A stretch of DNA of 46,794 nt from Chara braunii (GCA_003427395.1 BFEA01000014.1:4396011-4442804), one strand, 5' to 3'. Positions 22,634 through 32,539 are shown, counted from the stretch's first letter. Numbers and translations are program-made. Notes: a model not told the origin generated them from the letters alone.

Positions 22634-23742
22634 ACCTCCATTGACCCTCTACCTTAAGCCTCCCCTCTGATGTTCCCACGTTTTGGCAATCTGTTGAGGA
22701 AGCGTCCCTGTCCTTCACGACCAAGCAATTGGAGGCGCCGATTCTAGACGCGACCAAGTGGACGCGGTGGTGGCAGGCCTACGTGAGGCTCAACTTTTGC
22801 CTCCTCGAGGTCGTCTTCCATTGGGCGAAACCCGCAGACAGGAGTGTGGAGGACGAGATTTCGGACAACGAGGTAGAATTGCTGCTCATCCAGGTGTGGA
22901 GAATGGACACGGAGGGAGATTTTTTGGGGATCTTATTTGGAGAAGTGCGCGACGACCATCTGAGCTTCATCACAGATAAGCTGCTGGTGTTTCTAACACA
23001 AGTACTGGACGACCTGCTGTTGGAGATCCTCTCACATTGCGACGAGAGGTCGGGGACAGCCACGCTCACTCGTACCCTGGAGCCCCATCTTCTTTGGTCC
23101 ACCTGTACGGAATTGGAGAAGGGTAGCTTCAACTTACCCTCGAGAGGTGCATACCTGAGCCTCAACGTCCCTGATCTCTCCACGTGGGACCCACTCATTC
23201 GGCACGTGCCTATAGGAGGAACCAGCGAAGAAGCCCAAGAGGAGGAAGAGGAAAACGAGGAGGGTGGTCATCTCCAGTATATGGAAGGAGAGATAACGCC
23301 AGAAGAGGAGGAATCAGAGGCTGAATTGGGCCATCCCGATAATCAAAAATCGGATGACGCCGAATCGGAAGAGGCCAGTTCGGGGTCGGCGGAAGAAGAA
23401 GGTGGATCAGGTGAGTCAAGTGGCCTTGATGAACTGAGCAGAGAAGAAAGAGAGGCCGTGGCACAAAGGAAGCGAGCAGCAGCAAAAGGAAAGCGGTCGA
23501 TCGAAGAATCAAGAGGGCCGCCCCCGCAGCTGCTGCAGGACGATCCAACTCGTAATCCAGAACCACTGCAAGAAGAAGACGAAGGAGATGGAGGCGCCAC
23601 CGCAGAGGGATCCAGAAGCCGACGTCGCCGAAGAAGTGAATCGCCCTCCCAATCTTCCCCAGTTCGATCCACAACCCTTCGTCTACCTCGAGATGCAGGC
23701 GCTCGGGCTTCATCACCGGTCGTTATCTCGTCGTCCCCGTGA
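22630..23742 (+). pseudogene. Ty3 extra ORF4, acidic protein, near-intact
   Basis: Starts at ATG 22630 inside the stop of ORF3 (ATGA) but meets a TGA at 22642 (codon 5), possibly from TGG. From 22645 it is open to 23742. The first ~180 residues look globular (TKWTRWWQAYVRLNFCLLEV, LLIQVWRMD, LLLEILSHC). Then comes a long Glu-rich acidic tract (about 23220-23440), a Lys/Arg-containing part, and a Ser/Arg-rich tail (SRSRRRRRSESPSQSS). No family recognised; an acidic plus RS-like tail suggests a nuclear or nucleic-acid-related protein. Its end overlaps ORF5 in another frame. Confidence 0.45.
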
Positions 23743-24184
23743 CTTCCTCACCCTACGACAACTCCCAGGACGACCCCCGCTCCCCGATGGTTGGCAACCG
23801 GTCCCACTCTCCCTCGTCCATCACCGATACGCCACCTGCCTTCTAGTCACTATCTTCCCGCACACTACTACTCGCTCGCTTGTCACTTCCTTCCCCCTCC
23901 ACGTCCTTTTCTTTAGCGTGGATTGGCAGGAGTATAACAATATAGAAGTCTATTGCGTCATCATAGGCACGATCCCCTCGTGCGAGGAGTATGACGATTT
24001 TTGTGCTGCCATCCGCCGCACCCTCTGCACCCTCTACCCTAACTACCTCGCCAACGTCGGCACCCTCCCTTCCCGCGCATCCATCGCTCCATTCATTACG
24101 TCCCCCTTCCCTCCAGTGACGAGGAAATTTACCGCTTCACGCCTCCTCTCCCCCAAGTCTATCCACCACCTCCCCCACCCGTGA
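23696..24184 (+). CDS. Ty3 extra ORF5, unknown function
   Basis: A frame open from 23588; the in-frame ATG at 23696 gives 163 codons and a 47-nt overlap with ORF4. Residues include LPDGWQPVPLSLVHHRYATC, a hydrophobic stretch (SFPLHVLFFSVDW) and CEEYDDFCAAIRRTLCTL. It is not recognised. It might be expressed by frameshifting from ORF4, by reinitiation, or not at all. No clear membrane anchor, so an envelope role is not supported. Confidence 0.4.
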   Translation, partial: QALGLHHRSLSRRPRDFLTLRQLPGRPPLPDGWQPVPLSLVHHRYATCLLVTIFPHTTTRSLVTSFPLHVLFFSVDWQEYNNIEVYCVIIGTIPSCEEYDDFCAAIRRTLCTLYPNYLANVGTLPSRASIAPFITSPFPPVTRKFTASRLLSPKSIHHLPHP

Positions 24185-26032
24185 TTAAATTACCTTTCTC
24201 GGGCAACATTTTGGATTGAGCGCACGCCTGCCACGTTGGATGACTTCCACTGTGACACTCAGATCCTACGGTAAGTGGCATGTGTCGGCTCCGCATCGAT
24301 CATCGGACAACCGATCGACGCCTGATGAGAGAGCAAGCGGGAGCTTACTCAAGATTGGAACCCCCTGAACGTCACATATGTGATGAACTACTTTCTGTAG
24401 TCGCGCGACTTTCTGCGCGAAGCTGCCTGGGGAAATACGACGGGTCGGACAGGTGAGCTGCGGAGAAGATGGGCTGGTCGGGCAAATTGCATGAATGCCC
24501 TCGTTTCGTTTTGTTTTCTGAGGAAATTTTATCGGGTCGGTGTTTGGAAAGTCATGCGCCAACGATTGGGTAGCCGCACCTTAGCGAGCGTGATGGAACG
24601 GTCGCCATGGCTTCTTTCTTGTTCTGCTGTGAGCACTAGGAATTTTTGGCGCGATCATCGCGCATGAATATCGTTTTTTTTTTTTTTTTTCAACTGATAT
24701 CGAGCCCCCACGGGCTCGCGGAATTGTTTGTCTTTGCTTTTCGAAATTTCCCTTTTGCAATTAGGACTTAGGCTAGGAATTTAGGTATTCCGAATTTTGT
24801 CACGCCGCGCTTGCGTGCATCTTGCTACGCTAGGAACTGGACTCTGACTGGATCGCGCCCTTAATCCTGCGTAACTGTCGCTTTTGGCGGACGCGATTGT
24901 AACTGTACCGTTCTTCCTTCTTGGTTTCCCCATGTTTGCCCGCCTTCTTTTTTTTCTCTGTCTTGCATGCTTAATGCTCCGTCCTAATTGGCCTGAATAC
25001 TCGCATGACCGGATCGATGCGTGGAGTTTGGCTACGACCCCCACGCGGCGGCCTGGCCATGCAGGCGTAGGTACTTCCTCTCTTCTCCTTCTAACCACTT
25101 CGGCTTAATCCCGTATCCTTTGCGCAAGCATGCATGCTATAAATTCCGCAAGCGCGATTAGTTTGCTCACTATGAACTTTGGAGTTAGCGCGGTCAGTGA
25201 GGGTCGGCTAACGAGTCAACTTCAGAGGAGAGTTGACGAGAGAGTTGGGCGATAAGACGAGCTGGTGTCGGGTATGTGGGGTTGACATGCGGGGCCGCGA
25301 CGGACTGTGGCGCACGGGCGAACCTAGCTTGCATGCTCGAACCAAGCGGGGTGACAACTCTGTGTTGATCCGCGGCGACGGACTGCCGGTATTGGGGGTG
25401 TAGAGCAGAGAGAGAGAGAGAGAAGTTGTGTGTGCGGGATGAGGTCCCTTTTTTTGCTTATCTGTGCAATCTTGGCTTCTACCATGACCGATTTTGTTGC
25501 CGCCTTTTTGGATTTTTCGTTGTAAATCGTCTCAGATTTTCTTCGTCGCCTTTGCCTCGTGTGTATGCATGAATGGATATAAACTCCTTTTTCGTTAGTG
25601 ATCTTTGTGGATTTCCAATCTTGTTTTGCGATGCCTGTTTAATTCAAATTTTGTCACTTATCCATTTGTGTGAGCACTACTCCCAGATCTGATTGGAAGC
25701 ACTCGATACGAACGTTTGGATTTAATCGTTAGTCTCCAATCGTTGTCAGATTGCCAAGAATGCTATGAGGTGTTGATTGTCCTTTTCCCTTTTCTTTCCT
25801 CTTATCACATGAATGGCATGGATGTGAATGTAATGACTTGATCTCACCCAACATAGCATACGTAGGTTAGTTGCATACAGGACGAACGTCGGACCAATCC
25901 GCATTCGCTCATGTGCATGCTCACGTACAACCCCGAGCTCGAGGAAACCAAGTCCCAGCGTACGTGCGGGACTGCATGAGTCGACCGCGAATTCATCACC
26001 AGGATGCAGGAAACCAAATTCACTAGCCGGAT
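24185..26032. promoter_or_regulatory. non-coding region with promoter-like signals before ORF6
   Basis: No gene is supported. There is a T run near 24676-24690, a TATAAAT at 25138-25144, a (GA)n run near 25407-25421, and T-rich leader-like sequence to 25740. These suggest a promoter and leader for the ORF at 26033 or the U3/R part of a longer 3' LTR; a matching copy is not present at the 5' side, so the LTR reading is unproven. Confidence 0.35.
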
Positions 26033-26590
26033 ATGGCTGCAAAAATTCCCTTTGGGATTACCAATCGTGAGAACCTGAGGAACCCGGAGTATCACGAGTA
26101 CCGGGAAGGCGAACAACTCAGACGGTGGAGAAACTTGAGAAACCCGGAATTCCCCTGTCTGACGGAGAACGACCGCCTATGCACGGGGGATTTCCACTGG
26201 GTTATAACCAGCGATCCTAGGGGCCCTGACTACCCAGATACTGACAACACTCAATATTACATATCCCCGGGCTTCGTCATTATTAATACCAGTTTCCCTC
26301 CCTTCCATCTCCTCCTTCCATATCACCAGCTCACAGTGGTACCGTGGAATTCCATAGCTCGCTATTGGCCCCGCCCACCGTGCGAGGATTGTCAGCGGTA
26401 CCAGGCATACCGGCCTTCGGGACTCATCCGACGAACCCGAATTGAAGAAGAGCAGCAATTACACAGCCTCCGCTTACGACCCGCCTCGTCGGAATCCGAA
26501 GCTTGTTACCAGCGGTGCCGACAACTGTTCGCCCAGCGCGACAGCCACGGTGTCCCACCGATCCACCAGACAAGGGGCAGACCGCGGTGA
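26033..26590 (+). CDS. ORF6, unknown protein before the 3' LTR fragment
   Basis: An uninterrupted 185-codon frame starting ATGGCT. It contains the phrase NLRNPE twice about 20 residues apart, Tyr/Pro/Trp-rich stretches, a CEDC pair and an Arg/Glu-rich C-terminus. No known domain recognised. It ends 14 bp before the LTR-like repeat at 26604. It may be another accessory ORF of the Ty3 element or a fragment of a different one. Residue composition looks protein-like, but expression is unproven. Confidence 0.4.
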   Translation: MAAKIPFGITNRENLRNPEYHEYREGEQLRRWRNLRNPEFPCLTENDRLCTGDFHWVITSDPRGPDYPDTDNTQYYISPGFVIINTSFPPFHLLLPYHQLTVVPWNSIARYWPRPPCEDCQRYQAYRPSGLIRRTRIEEEQQLHSLRLRPASSESEACYQRCRQLFAQRDSHGVPPIHQTRGRPR

Positions 26591-26603
26591 CGCAACTGGC
26601 AAA

Positions 26604-26810
26604 GGCCATAGCCCCCTCCCCGAAGGTGGAAACGCCAGATACGATCCGTGCGTACCATCTTGCACCATTGTCCCTAAAACTTGCCACAGGAGATCTCAGT
26701 TCCGACCTGGAACTCCACCCCCACTTTCCTAAAATCCTTGGAACACCCCCTTTTTTCGCACTTCCAGGCCCCCATCCCACTCCTATCAGGAAGTCGCGCT
26801 GGGCGTGAGG
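26604..26810 (+). repeat. 3' LTR fragment
   Basis: Second copy of the ~200-bp sequence at 9280-9480, same orientation, ending GTGAGG and then diverging. As the downstream partner of a repeat that ends at a primer site, it is best read as the end of the 3' LTR. Confidence 0.6.
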
Positions 26811-27176
26811 TCAGGGCGTCACAGACCGGCGCTACTTAGTCTTCGGGATCTATCTGGACAGGACTGCGGTGAAGTACACTCCAACAAAATAAAAATCTAT
26901 GCAGACTTGGGAATATCCAACAAAATAAAAATCTATTCAGACTTGGGAATATGAGAGTACCCGGGATGCAGGCCGCCAGGACAACACCCGGAGCCAGATG
27001 GTCGGAACACAATTTCAGGCTGAAAAGACGGTGGCCAGTAGGTGCAACCCCGACACCGACCCGCCACAAATCGACAAAATTCCACTCTCCCCAATCCCGC
27101 CGCAATTTGTGCCGCGTGGAGAGTAGTGCAACTAGGCCCTGATTTTATTTATTTATTTATATTTTTTTTTAAGAGA
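26811..27176. repeat. tandem duplication and right end of a short inverted-repeat element
   Basis: A 36-bp unit (CCAACAAAATAAAAATCTAT...) is present twice in a row at 26881-26952 with one mismatch. The stretch to 27139 resembles the right half of the element at 27177-27562 and ends in GAGAGTAGTGCAACTAGGCC C, the shared terminal sequence; its left end is not identified. A TTTA-rich spacer follows. Confidence 0.55.
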
Positions 27177-27562
27177 GGGCCTAGTTCCACTACTCGCCAT
27201 TCGCCAAGTTTTTTGCCTGCAGGCGCCTGGTTGCACTTGCTCGCCAAACTCGGCGAATGCAAAATGTGTGAGACGGCTCGCCACACCGTCGACACAAGCT
27301 GTGAAGAGTGAATTCGGTTTGCCTGCCTGTGCACAGCGGTTTGTGGAGGGTGGTCTTCGGAGCTCTTCACAAAACAACTTTTTGGAGAGTGCAGGGTTTC
27401 ACGAGTCTACATCGGGAGACAAATTTTTTTAACTTTTCTGTAGATGAAATCTAGTGGAGACTAAGTGCAACCAGGCCTCGAATTCGACACAATTCTCATA
27501 TTTTTCACTCTCCACCCATCCGCCACGAAATGTGACGGATGGCGAGTAGTGCAACTAGGCCC
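27177..27562. mobile_element. short inverted-repeat element (MITE-like), copy A
   Basis: Starts GGGCCTAGTTCCACTACTCG and ends with the reverse complement of GGGCCTAGTTGCACTACTCG, giving terminal inverted repeats of about 24 bp. It has no ORF worth calling. Internal landmarks (GGAGAGTGCA, CTTTTCTGTAGA, AAGTGCAACCAGG) recur in copies B and C. Non-autonomous DNA transposon is the simplest reading; I could not define a target duplication, so the superfamily is open. Confidence 0.65.
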
Positions 27563-28273
27563 AAACCCCCAGTCCCTTTAAGGGATATGTGACCAGTCCC
27601 TTTTTTCGTCGCCTACTAACGGTTCAACCTTGGTAGTATGCATGAAGATTTGAACTGACGACGCCGTTACTGACTGCATTGGGACTGTCATATTAGCGTA
27701 GGTTTGATCTTGCGACGTTGTGATGGTGAAAAACATATTTTTGGCGCGGTGCTGCTGAGAGGAAGACGTTTTTCATGGTACCTTCTAGACCGGTTTCTTG
27801 AACCTTAGGTTTTTCGAGTTGTTCTCTCTCTTTTTTCTAGTAGTTTCTAGTTCTTCCATAAGTAGGTCACATAGGATATATAGTAAGTCCACCGTACTAG
27901 TTCCTCACCACAAGACCCCTGAAGAGGCTGGGCTTGGCGACCAGCCGAAACCGGTCGGGTCGAGCGCCAACCGGAGCGTCATGTTTTCTATTTTCAACGT
28001 CGCGTTCGGGATTTTTACGAAGGACTTCTTCTCGTGTCTTATTCTCTTCCTCTTGTCGATTCCTCTGTCTCTGTTGCTTTGGTTTGTCTGTCAATTATCG
28101 TGGATGCGTGGATGGTCATGACGTGTCTTGTTTTGCTTGTTGACAACTCTACGTTTTAAGATTGTCTGTATTGACAACCAAACCCCCAGGGTGTTGTAGA
28201 GGCCAAGACCAGAGCCGTGTGGCAGCCAAGGGTTGCCCTGACAGGATAGGCCACCTACCCTACCCATCTCCAC
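27563..28273. other. spacer between MITE-like copies
   Basis: No supported gene. A palindrome CCCTTTAAGGG occurs near 27575-27585. A frame open at 27798-28121 has hydrophobic stretches but begins without ATG and has no family match that I recognise. Confidence 0.4.
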
Positions 28274-28770
28274 GGGCCTGGTTGCACTACCCTCCATACG
28301 CCAAGTGTGGCGAGTAGGCGCCTGGTTACTCGCCAAACTTGGCCAACAAAAAATATGTCAGAGTGCTCGCCACACCGTCAACAAAAATATAATGTCAGAC
28401 TGCTTGCCACACCGTGAACAAAAATATATTGTCAGACTGCTCGCCACACAGTCAACAAAAATATGTCAGACTGCTCGCCACACCTTCAACACAAGTTGTG
28501 GCCAGTGTTTTCGGTTTCCCCACCTCTGCAAGGCGGTTTGTGGAGGGTGGTGGTTTCAGGACCTCTCCACAAAGCGGCGGTTTGTGGAGGGTGGTGGTTT
28601 CAGAACCTCTCCACAAAACAACTCCAACTTTCTGGAGAGTGCACGGCTTCATGAGTAGAGATCAGGCAGACATAATTTTTTAAAACTTTTCTGTAGAAGA
28701 AATATAAGTGCAACCAGATTTGGCCAAATTTTATTTCTTTCACTCTCCACTGATCCGCCACATGGAGAGA
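28274..28770. mobile_element. short inverted-repeat element, copy B, with internal tandem repeats
   Basis: Starts GGGCCTGGTTGCACTAC like copy A; the right end is degraded. Inside, a ~37-bp unit (TGTCAGACTGCTCGCCACAC...) is repeated four times at 28356-28498, and a 44-bp unit (GGCGGTTTGTGGAGGGTGG...) twice at 28532-28618. The latter contains inverted GTGGAG/CTCCAC pieces. Confidence 0.6.
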
Positions 28771-29145
28771 CCCTAACACTCCCAGAGCACCCCCTGTCCC
28801 TACTATCCTACCTCAGTGTGACCATCACCCTACCAGTATGGAGGGCAACTTCGACCAGACAGCAGTGACAAGCACCAAGGCTGGGCAAACCCCCTCCAGC
28901 CCTCGTGGAATCGGACGCAGACGAGCCAGGCTCATGCAATCTTCAAAAGGCCCTCGTGACCCCTCCACAAGACAACTTCAACTTTCTGGAGAGTGCACGG
29001 CTTCACGAGAGTGGAGATCAGGCAGACACTTGTTTTAACTTCTCTGTAGAAGAAGTACAGCGGCGAGTACGTGCAGCAAGGCCTCCAGTTCGACACGATT
29101 CTCATTTTTTGTACTCTCCACCCAGCGAGTAGCGCAACTAGGCCC
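28771..29145. mobile_element. short inverted-repeat element, copy C (right part)
   Basis: From about 28972 the sequence repeats the internal landmarks of copies A and B (CTTTCTGGAGAGTGCACGGC and TTCTCTGTAGAAGAAGTA) and ends at 29145 with GTAGCGCAACTAGGCCC, the family's right terminus. Sequence from 28771 to 28971 is not assigned. Copies B and C may be parts of one enlarged element (28274-29145). Confidence 0.5.
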
Positions 29146-29324
29146 TCAGCACCGCTTTGCCATTTGTGTACGAGGGGGTCACTCTCGTTGTTTTGCACAT
29201 TTGGAGAGTAGTGGAGCGACGGCCGTTGTGTTGATCTGATTCCATCGAGCGCCGTCTGAATGCTGTGATGATGGAAGCACTATCCGTCGCCTAGCCCATC
29301 GAGGGCACGGCCACGTGCGCCTGA

Positions 29325-30956
29325 ATGGCCGTGTGTGCGCTGTCATCCACGTGTCATCCAATGGACACGTCCACTTCAGCACCCTCGAAGACATCCACGT
29401 CACCACAATCAAACATCTCCCATGAAAACATGAACGGCGCCAACTTCGAGGGCGACGCGGGAGGTCCGCTGCAAGAAGCGCTACCCTCTCCTGAACCCTC
29501 TTCTCGATCTCCTCCTCTGCTCTCTTCTCCACCTCCTCCTCTATCCCTTCCTCCCCCTGCATTATCTTCTCCTCCACCCCCTCCTGCCTTCAGCCGGATT
29601 CAAGCCGCCGACTTCGACGACAAATACGGCGTTGATAAGGAGTCGTTCGCAAGCGGAAGCCCTCATGTCGCGTTTGTCGGTGACGGCGACTGGCTGGAGT
29701 TCCGCGACTTGTCCTTCGGATCACTCGTTGCCCGCGGCTTCGAGGTACGCGTGGCATCAGGTGCACCCCCTGGCCAATCAGGACGGCTGGAGGTGAGGCT
29801 AGACCACTTCGACTGCGAACCCACCGCCTGGCTTTCTGTGACAAACACTGGAGGCTGGCGTAAATGGGAGATTCTATCTTGTAACCTCTCAGCCCCCGTC
29901 TCCGGCACGCATCACGTTTATCTCACATTTCACAGTGACCAGCCGACGGACTTCGTGAACGTGCAGTTCTTTACATTCACCTCCGACGAGCCTGCGCTTC
30001 CGGGGGCGGAGGCTTTCAGTCTTATTCATGCGACCACTTACAGCGCCCAGATGGGTACGGTGAAAGAGACTGGCACGGCGGGAGGCCAGCATGTCGGGTC
30101 GATATCGGAGGGCAGCTGGCTTTTGTACCGGCGCGTCGACTTCGGAAAACGTGTTGCGCGAGGCTTCGAGGTGTACGTAGCCGCGGATATAGCCCCGGAA
30201 GCGTGGGGACTAATGGAGATTAGGCTGGATGCCTTCGACGCTTGCACGGCGGGATTGATCTTCGTAACACGCACGGGAGGTAGGCAGGAGTGGCAGAGGC
30301 GCGAGTGTCGTCTCGCAGCCCCAGTCTATGGAGTTCATGACGTCTATCTCACCTTCCACACTGGGAAAGCCGTCGACTTTGTCAGCTTGCGGCACTTCAG
30401 GTTCTTGTCGGCCCCACCTGGCGGCCAGGACGCTTTCAGCTGGATTTATGCCGACAGCTATAGCAGCCAATACGGCACCGGGTTGGGCCCGGGTAAGAGG
30501 GGGGCGAACCCGCATGTCGGGTATATCCAGGAAGGCGATTGGCTGGAATACCGCAACGTGGACTTCGGACGGCAAGTAGCCCGAGAGTTCGTTGTGTGCT
30601 TGGCGTCGGGTGCACCCGCGCAAGGATTGCTGGAGGTTAGACTAGATGAGCATCAGGCGGAGCCCGTCGCACGGATTCCCATCGCAAACACGGGGAGTTG
30701 GCACACGTGGCGGATACTTGCTTGTGACCTCTCCGCCCCCGTCTCTGGGTCACGTGTCGTGTATCTCACATTCCGCTCTGGCCACCCGATTGAATTCGCG
30801 AACATCCTCTCCTTCATGTTCTTCCCGGGAAAAACAATGGGTCTCCGGGACAGGTTACGCCGCCATTGGCTGGCAGATAGGGTCCTCGGTCAGTTTTGGG
30901 ACAAGTTCGTCGACCGGTTTGTCGACAGGTTGCTCAATTGTCTACCATTCTTGTGA
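29325..30956 (+). CDS. protein with three tandem CBM6-type carbohydrate-binding modules
   Basis: An uninterrupted 543-codon frame. After a polar N-terminus and a Pro-rich hinge (residues 53-88) come three ~130-residue repeats at 89-219, 230-361 and 370-501. Each has the CBM6 pattern: a V-G-(x)GDWLE(F/Y)R-like strand, FEV.(V/L)ASGA, a (L)EVRLD strand, N/RTG(G/S)W..W, and PVSG...VYLTF followed by a Phe-rich last strand. CBM6 folds are beta-sandwiches that bind plant, algal or fungal wall polysaccharides. The C-terminal 36 residues (LRDRLRRHWLADRVLGQFWD...) look like an amphipathic helix. No catalytic domain or signal peptide is visible; a secretion signal could lie in an upstream exon. It is the only long intact non-transposon gene here. 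The start could also be Met13 or Met36. Confidence 0.75.
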   Translation: MAVCALSSTCHPMDTSTSAPSKTSTSPQSNISHENMNGANFEGDAGGPLQEALPSPEPSSRSPPLLSSPPPPLSLPPPALSSPPPPPAFSRIQAADFDDKYGVDKESFASGSPHVAFVGDGDWLEFRDLSFGSLVARGFEVRVASGAPPGQSGRLEVRLDHFDCEPTAWLSVTNTGGWRKWEILSCNLSAPVSGTHHVYLTFHSDQPTDFVNVQFFTFTSDEPALPGAEAFSLIHATTYSAQMGTVKETGTAGGQHVGSISEGSWLLYRRVDFGKRVARGFEVYVAADIAPEAWGLMEIRLDAFDACTAGLIFVTRTGGRQEWQRRECRLAAPVYGVHDVYLTFHTGKAVDFVSLRHFRFLSAPPGGQDAFSWIYADSYSSQYGTGLGPGKRGANPHVGYIQEGDWLEYRNVDFGRQVAREFVVCLASGAPAQGLLEVRLDEHQAEPVARIPIANTGSWHTWRILACDLSAPVSGSRVVYLTFRSGHPIEFANILSFMFFPGKTMGLRDRLRRHWLADRVLGQFWDKFVDRFVDRLLNCLPFL

Positions 30957-30983
30957 TCAGGCGCTGCCGGGAGAGGAGGGGGG

Positions 30984-31052
30984 NNNNNNNNNNNNNNNNN
31001 NNNNNNNNNNNNNNNNNNNNNNNNNNNNNNNNNNNNNNNNNNNNNNNNNNNN
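30984..31052. other. assembly gap (69 N)
   Basis: Run of N flanked by very G-rich sequence (GGGAGAGGAGGGGGG before; GGGGCGGGGAGGGG after). The missing DNA is probably GC-rich or G-quadruplex-prone. It begins 28 bp after the stop of the CBM6 gene. Confidence 0.95.
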
Positions 31053-31541
31053 CGGGGCGGGGAGGGGCCGGGCGGGCCGGGGAAACTGGGAGTGGCAGGG
31101 GAGGCTTTTCGCACCATCGTGTTCTGTATCAGTTGTTTTCTTCTTTATCGTTTTGTTTTGGTTGGTTTAAATTTGAGTAATTATGGAACTGATCATCTTG
31201 CCTTGGTGTCACTTTCTTTTTTTTTTTTTTTTTTTTTTTTTTTTGTTGGTGTCACTTTCACTCTTTTCTTTTCTTCTATTCTGGGCGGCATCAGTCCGGT
31301 TGCTTATCACCGGCAAGCATGAGGGCGAGGTGTCACTTTCACGGATTACGAGATTCTTTTTTTTTGTTGGGGGGGGGGGAATGATTACGAGATTCTGTGT
31401 TCATTTGCACGGATTATTATTTATTTATTTTTGGGGGGGGGCCGGGGAGCACTTGCACGGATTAAGAGATTTTGGATTTTTTTATTTTTTTTATTTTTTG
31501 AAGATCTGTAGTTATCTGTAAACAGCGCGGATCTCTGACTA
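31053..31541. other. T-rich low-complexity DNA
   Basis: Long T runs (about 31217-31244 and others) and G runs with repeated GGTGTCACTTTC and TTACGAGATTCT phrases. No gene seen. It may include the 3' UTR of the CBM6 gene. Confidence 0.5.
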
Positions 31542-31661
31542 GGGAACGCTCACAGTAAAATTTTCACGCCCGAAGTTCAACGGGATTGCGGCCAGATGCA
31601 TCCAGGGCCTAGTGTAATTGCGGTCAGATACATTTAGAAAAGTCCCAGTGTGAGCATGCCC
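31542..31661. mobile_element. possible tiny inverted-repeat element
   Basis: GGGAACGCTCACAGT on the left and, inverted, GGGCATGCTCACACT on the right match at 12 of 15 positions. The flanks are CTA and TTA, reminiscent of the 3-bp target duplication of Harbinger-type elements with one mismatch. An ATTGCGG(C/T)CAGAT(G/A)CAT phrase occurs twice inside. Weakly supported. Confidence 0.4.
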
Positions 31662-32539
31662 CTTAGTTGGTAGCCGTGTCCCTCGTGACGGACATGCGTT
31701 AAATTGGAATTACAACGATGATTGAGTTTACCAGCCGGGCCGCCCGGATCACCTTGCTTTCCCGGGCGGCCTGGCCGTGCAAGGACCAAAGAAGGTCCCA
31801 GCAAGAAAAAAAAAAAAAAAAAAAAACTGAAAAAAAGAAGTAATGCAGAAAAATAAACTGAACAACTTTTTGCTGAGGGTCACATCGAAATTCTTAACTA
31901 AATTTAAAATAAAAAATGAACAAAAAAAAATATATATATATTATTATTATTATTATTAGCTACATTCTTCTCTCAATTCCACCTCACACTACCTACCTAC
32001 CGCTACTCCTAATTGTAGTCATACGGGAACCCCGTAGCAGCCAGAACTGTGTTCAGGAGAGAACATAGAGAACATAGGGGGGCTTCTCCCGACCTGCAGG
32101 TGGGCAATACTGGCCAGGGGACAGCCGGTAGCATCAGGCACCATGCCAACAGGACCAATCCCTGTGCCTCCCGTCAGGTCCCCTCCCCTACGAACATCAG
32201 CAGACTCTGCTCAATGCCCATAGTAGCCTAAGTTTTTAAGGTTTTCCCCCAGGTTTCTTTTTTTTTTTTTTTTTTCTGCCAGTTTTCCCTAGGTTTCTCA
32301 GTTGTGATCATCAATTACAATGTACATGGTTCGTCTTGGAGACCTAAAAATTGTTGTTGTTGAAGACAACTCCGATATACTTGATTGTCCACACTGTTCA
32401 AATCATGCCATCCACACACACAAGAGGGAAGATGAAAGAAGATGAAGAGGAGGGTGGAGAAGGTAAAGAAAGAGCAGAAGACCAGAGGGTAAAAGAAGAT
32501 AGTCATAAGACCCCACGCAAGATATGCAGATGATAGTAT
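31662..32539. other. non-coding stretch with inverted repeat and simple repeats
   Basis: A GC-rich inverted repeat GGCCGCCCGG/CCGGGCGGCC with a 14-nt spacer lies at 31738-31771. An A run (about 31805-31826), TA and ATT repeats (31930-31958) and a T run (32257-32276) follow. No gene is supported. Confidence 0.5.

Larger units (their letters stand above)
9280..26810 (+). mobile_element. Decayed Ty3/gypsy LTR retrotransposon
   Basis: Two copies of a ~200-bp sequence (9280-9480 and 26604-26810) bound a region that has, in order, a tRNA-Met primer site, a gag start, gag core with zinc knuckle, aspartic protease, RT, RNase H, a PHD finger, integrase and extra ORFs. The protease-RT-RNaseH-integrase order is that of Ty3/gypsy. 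The span of 17.5 kb is inflated by a non-coding block inside gag (about 9720-16360). Stops of the TGG-to-TGA and CAG-to-TAG type are scattered through the coding parts. The LTR limits are uncertain: the shared sequence stops at the LINE-A ORF1 start on the left and just after an ORF on the right, and no clean TG start or polypurine tract was found. Confidence 0.75.

Noticed and set aside
22154-24184. envelope gene making the Ty3 element retrovirus-like
   Set aside because: No signal peptide, no transmembrane anchor and no furin-like site are visible in the three ORFs.
27798-28121. small membrane protein
   Set aside because: No ATG start, hydrophobic stretches arise from T-rich DNA, no family recognised.
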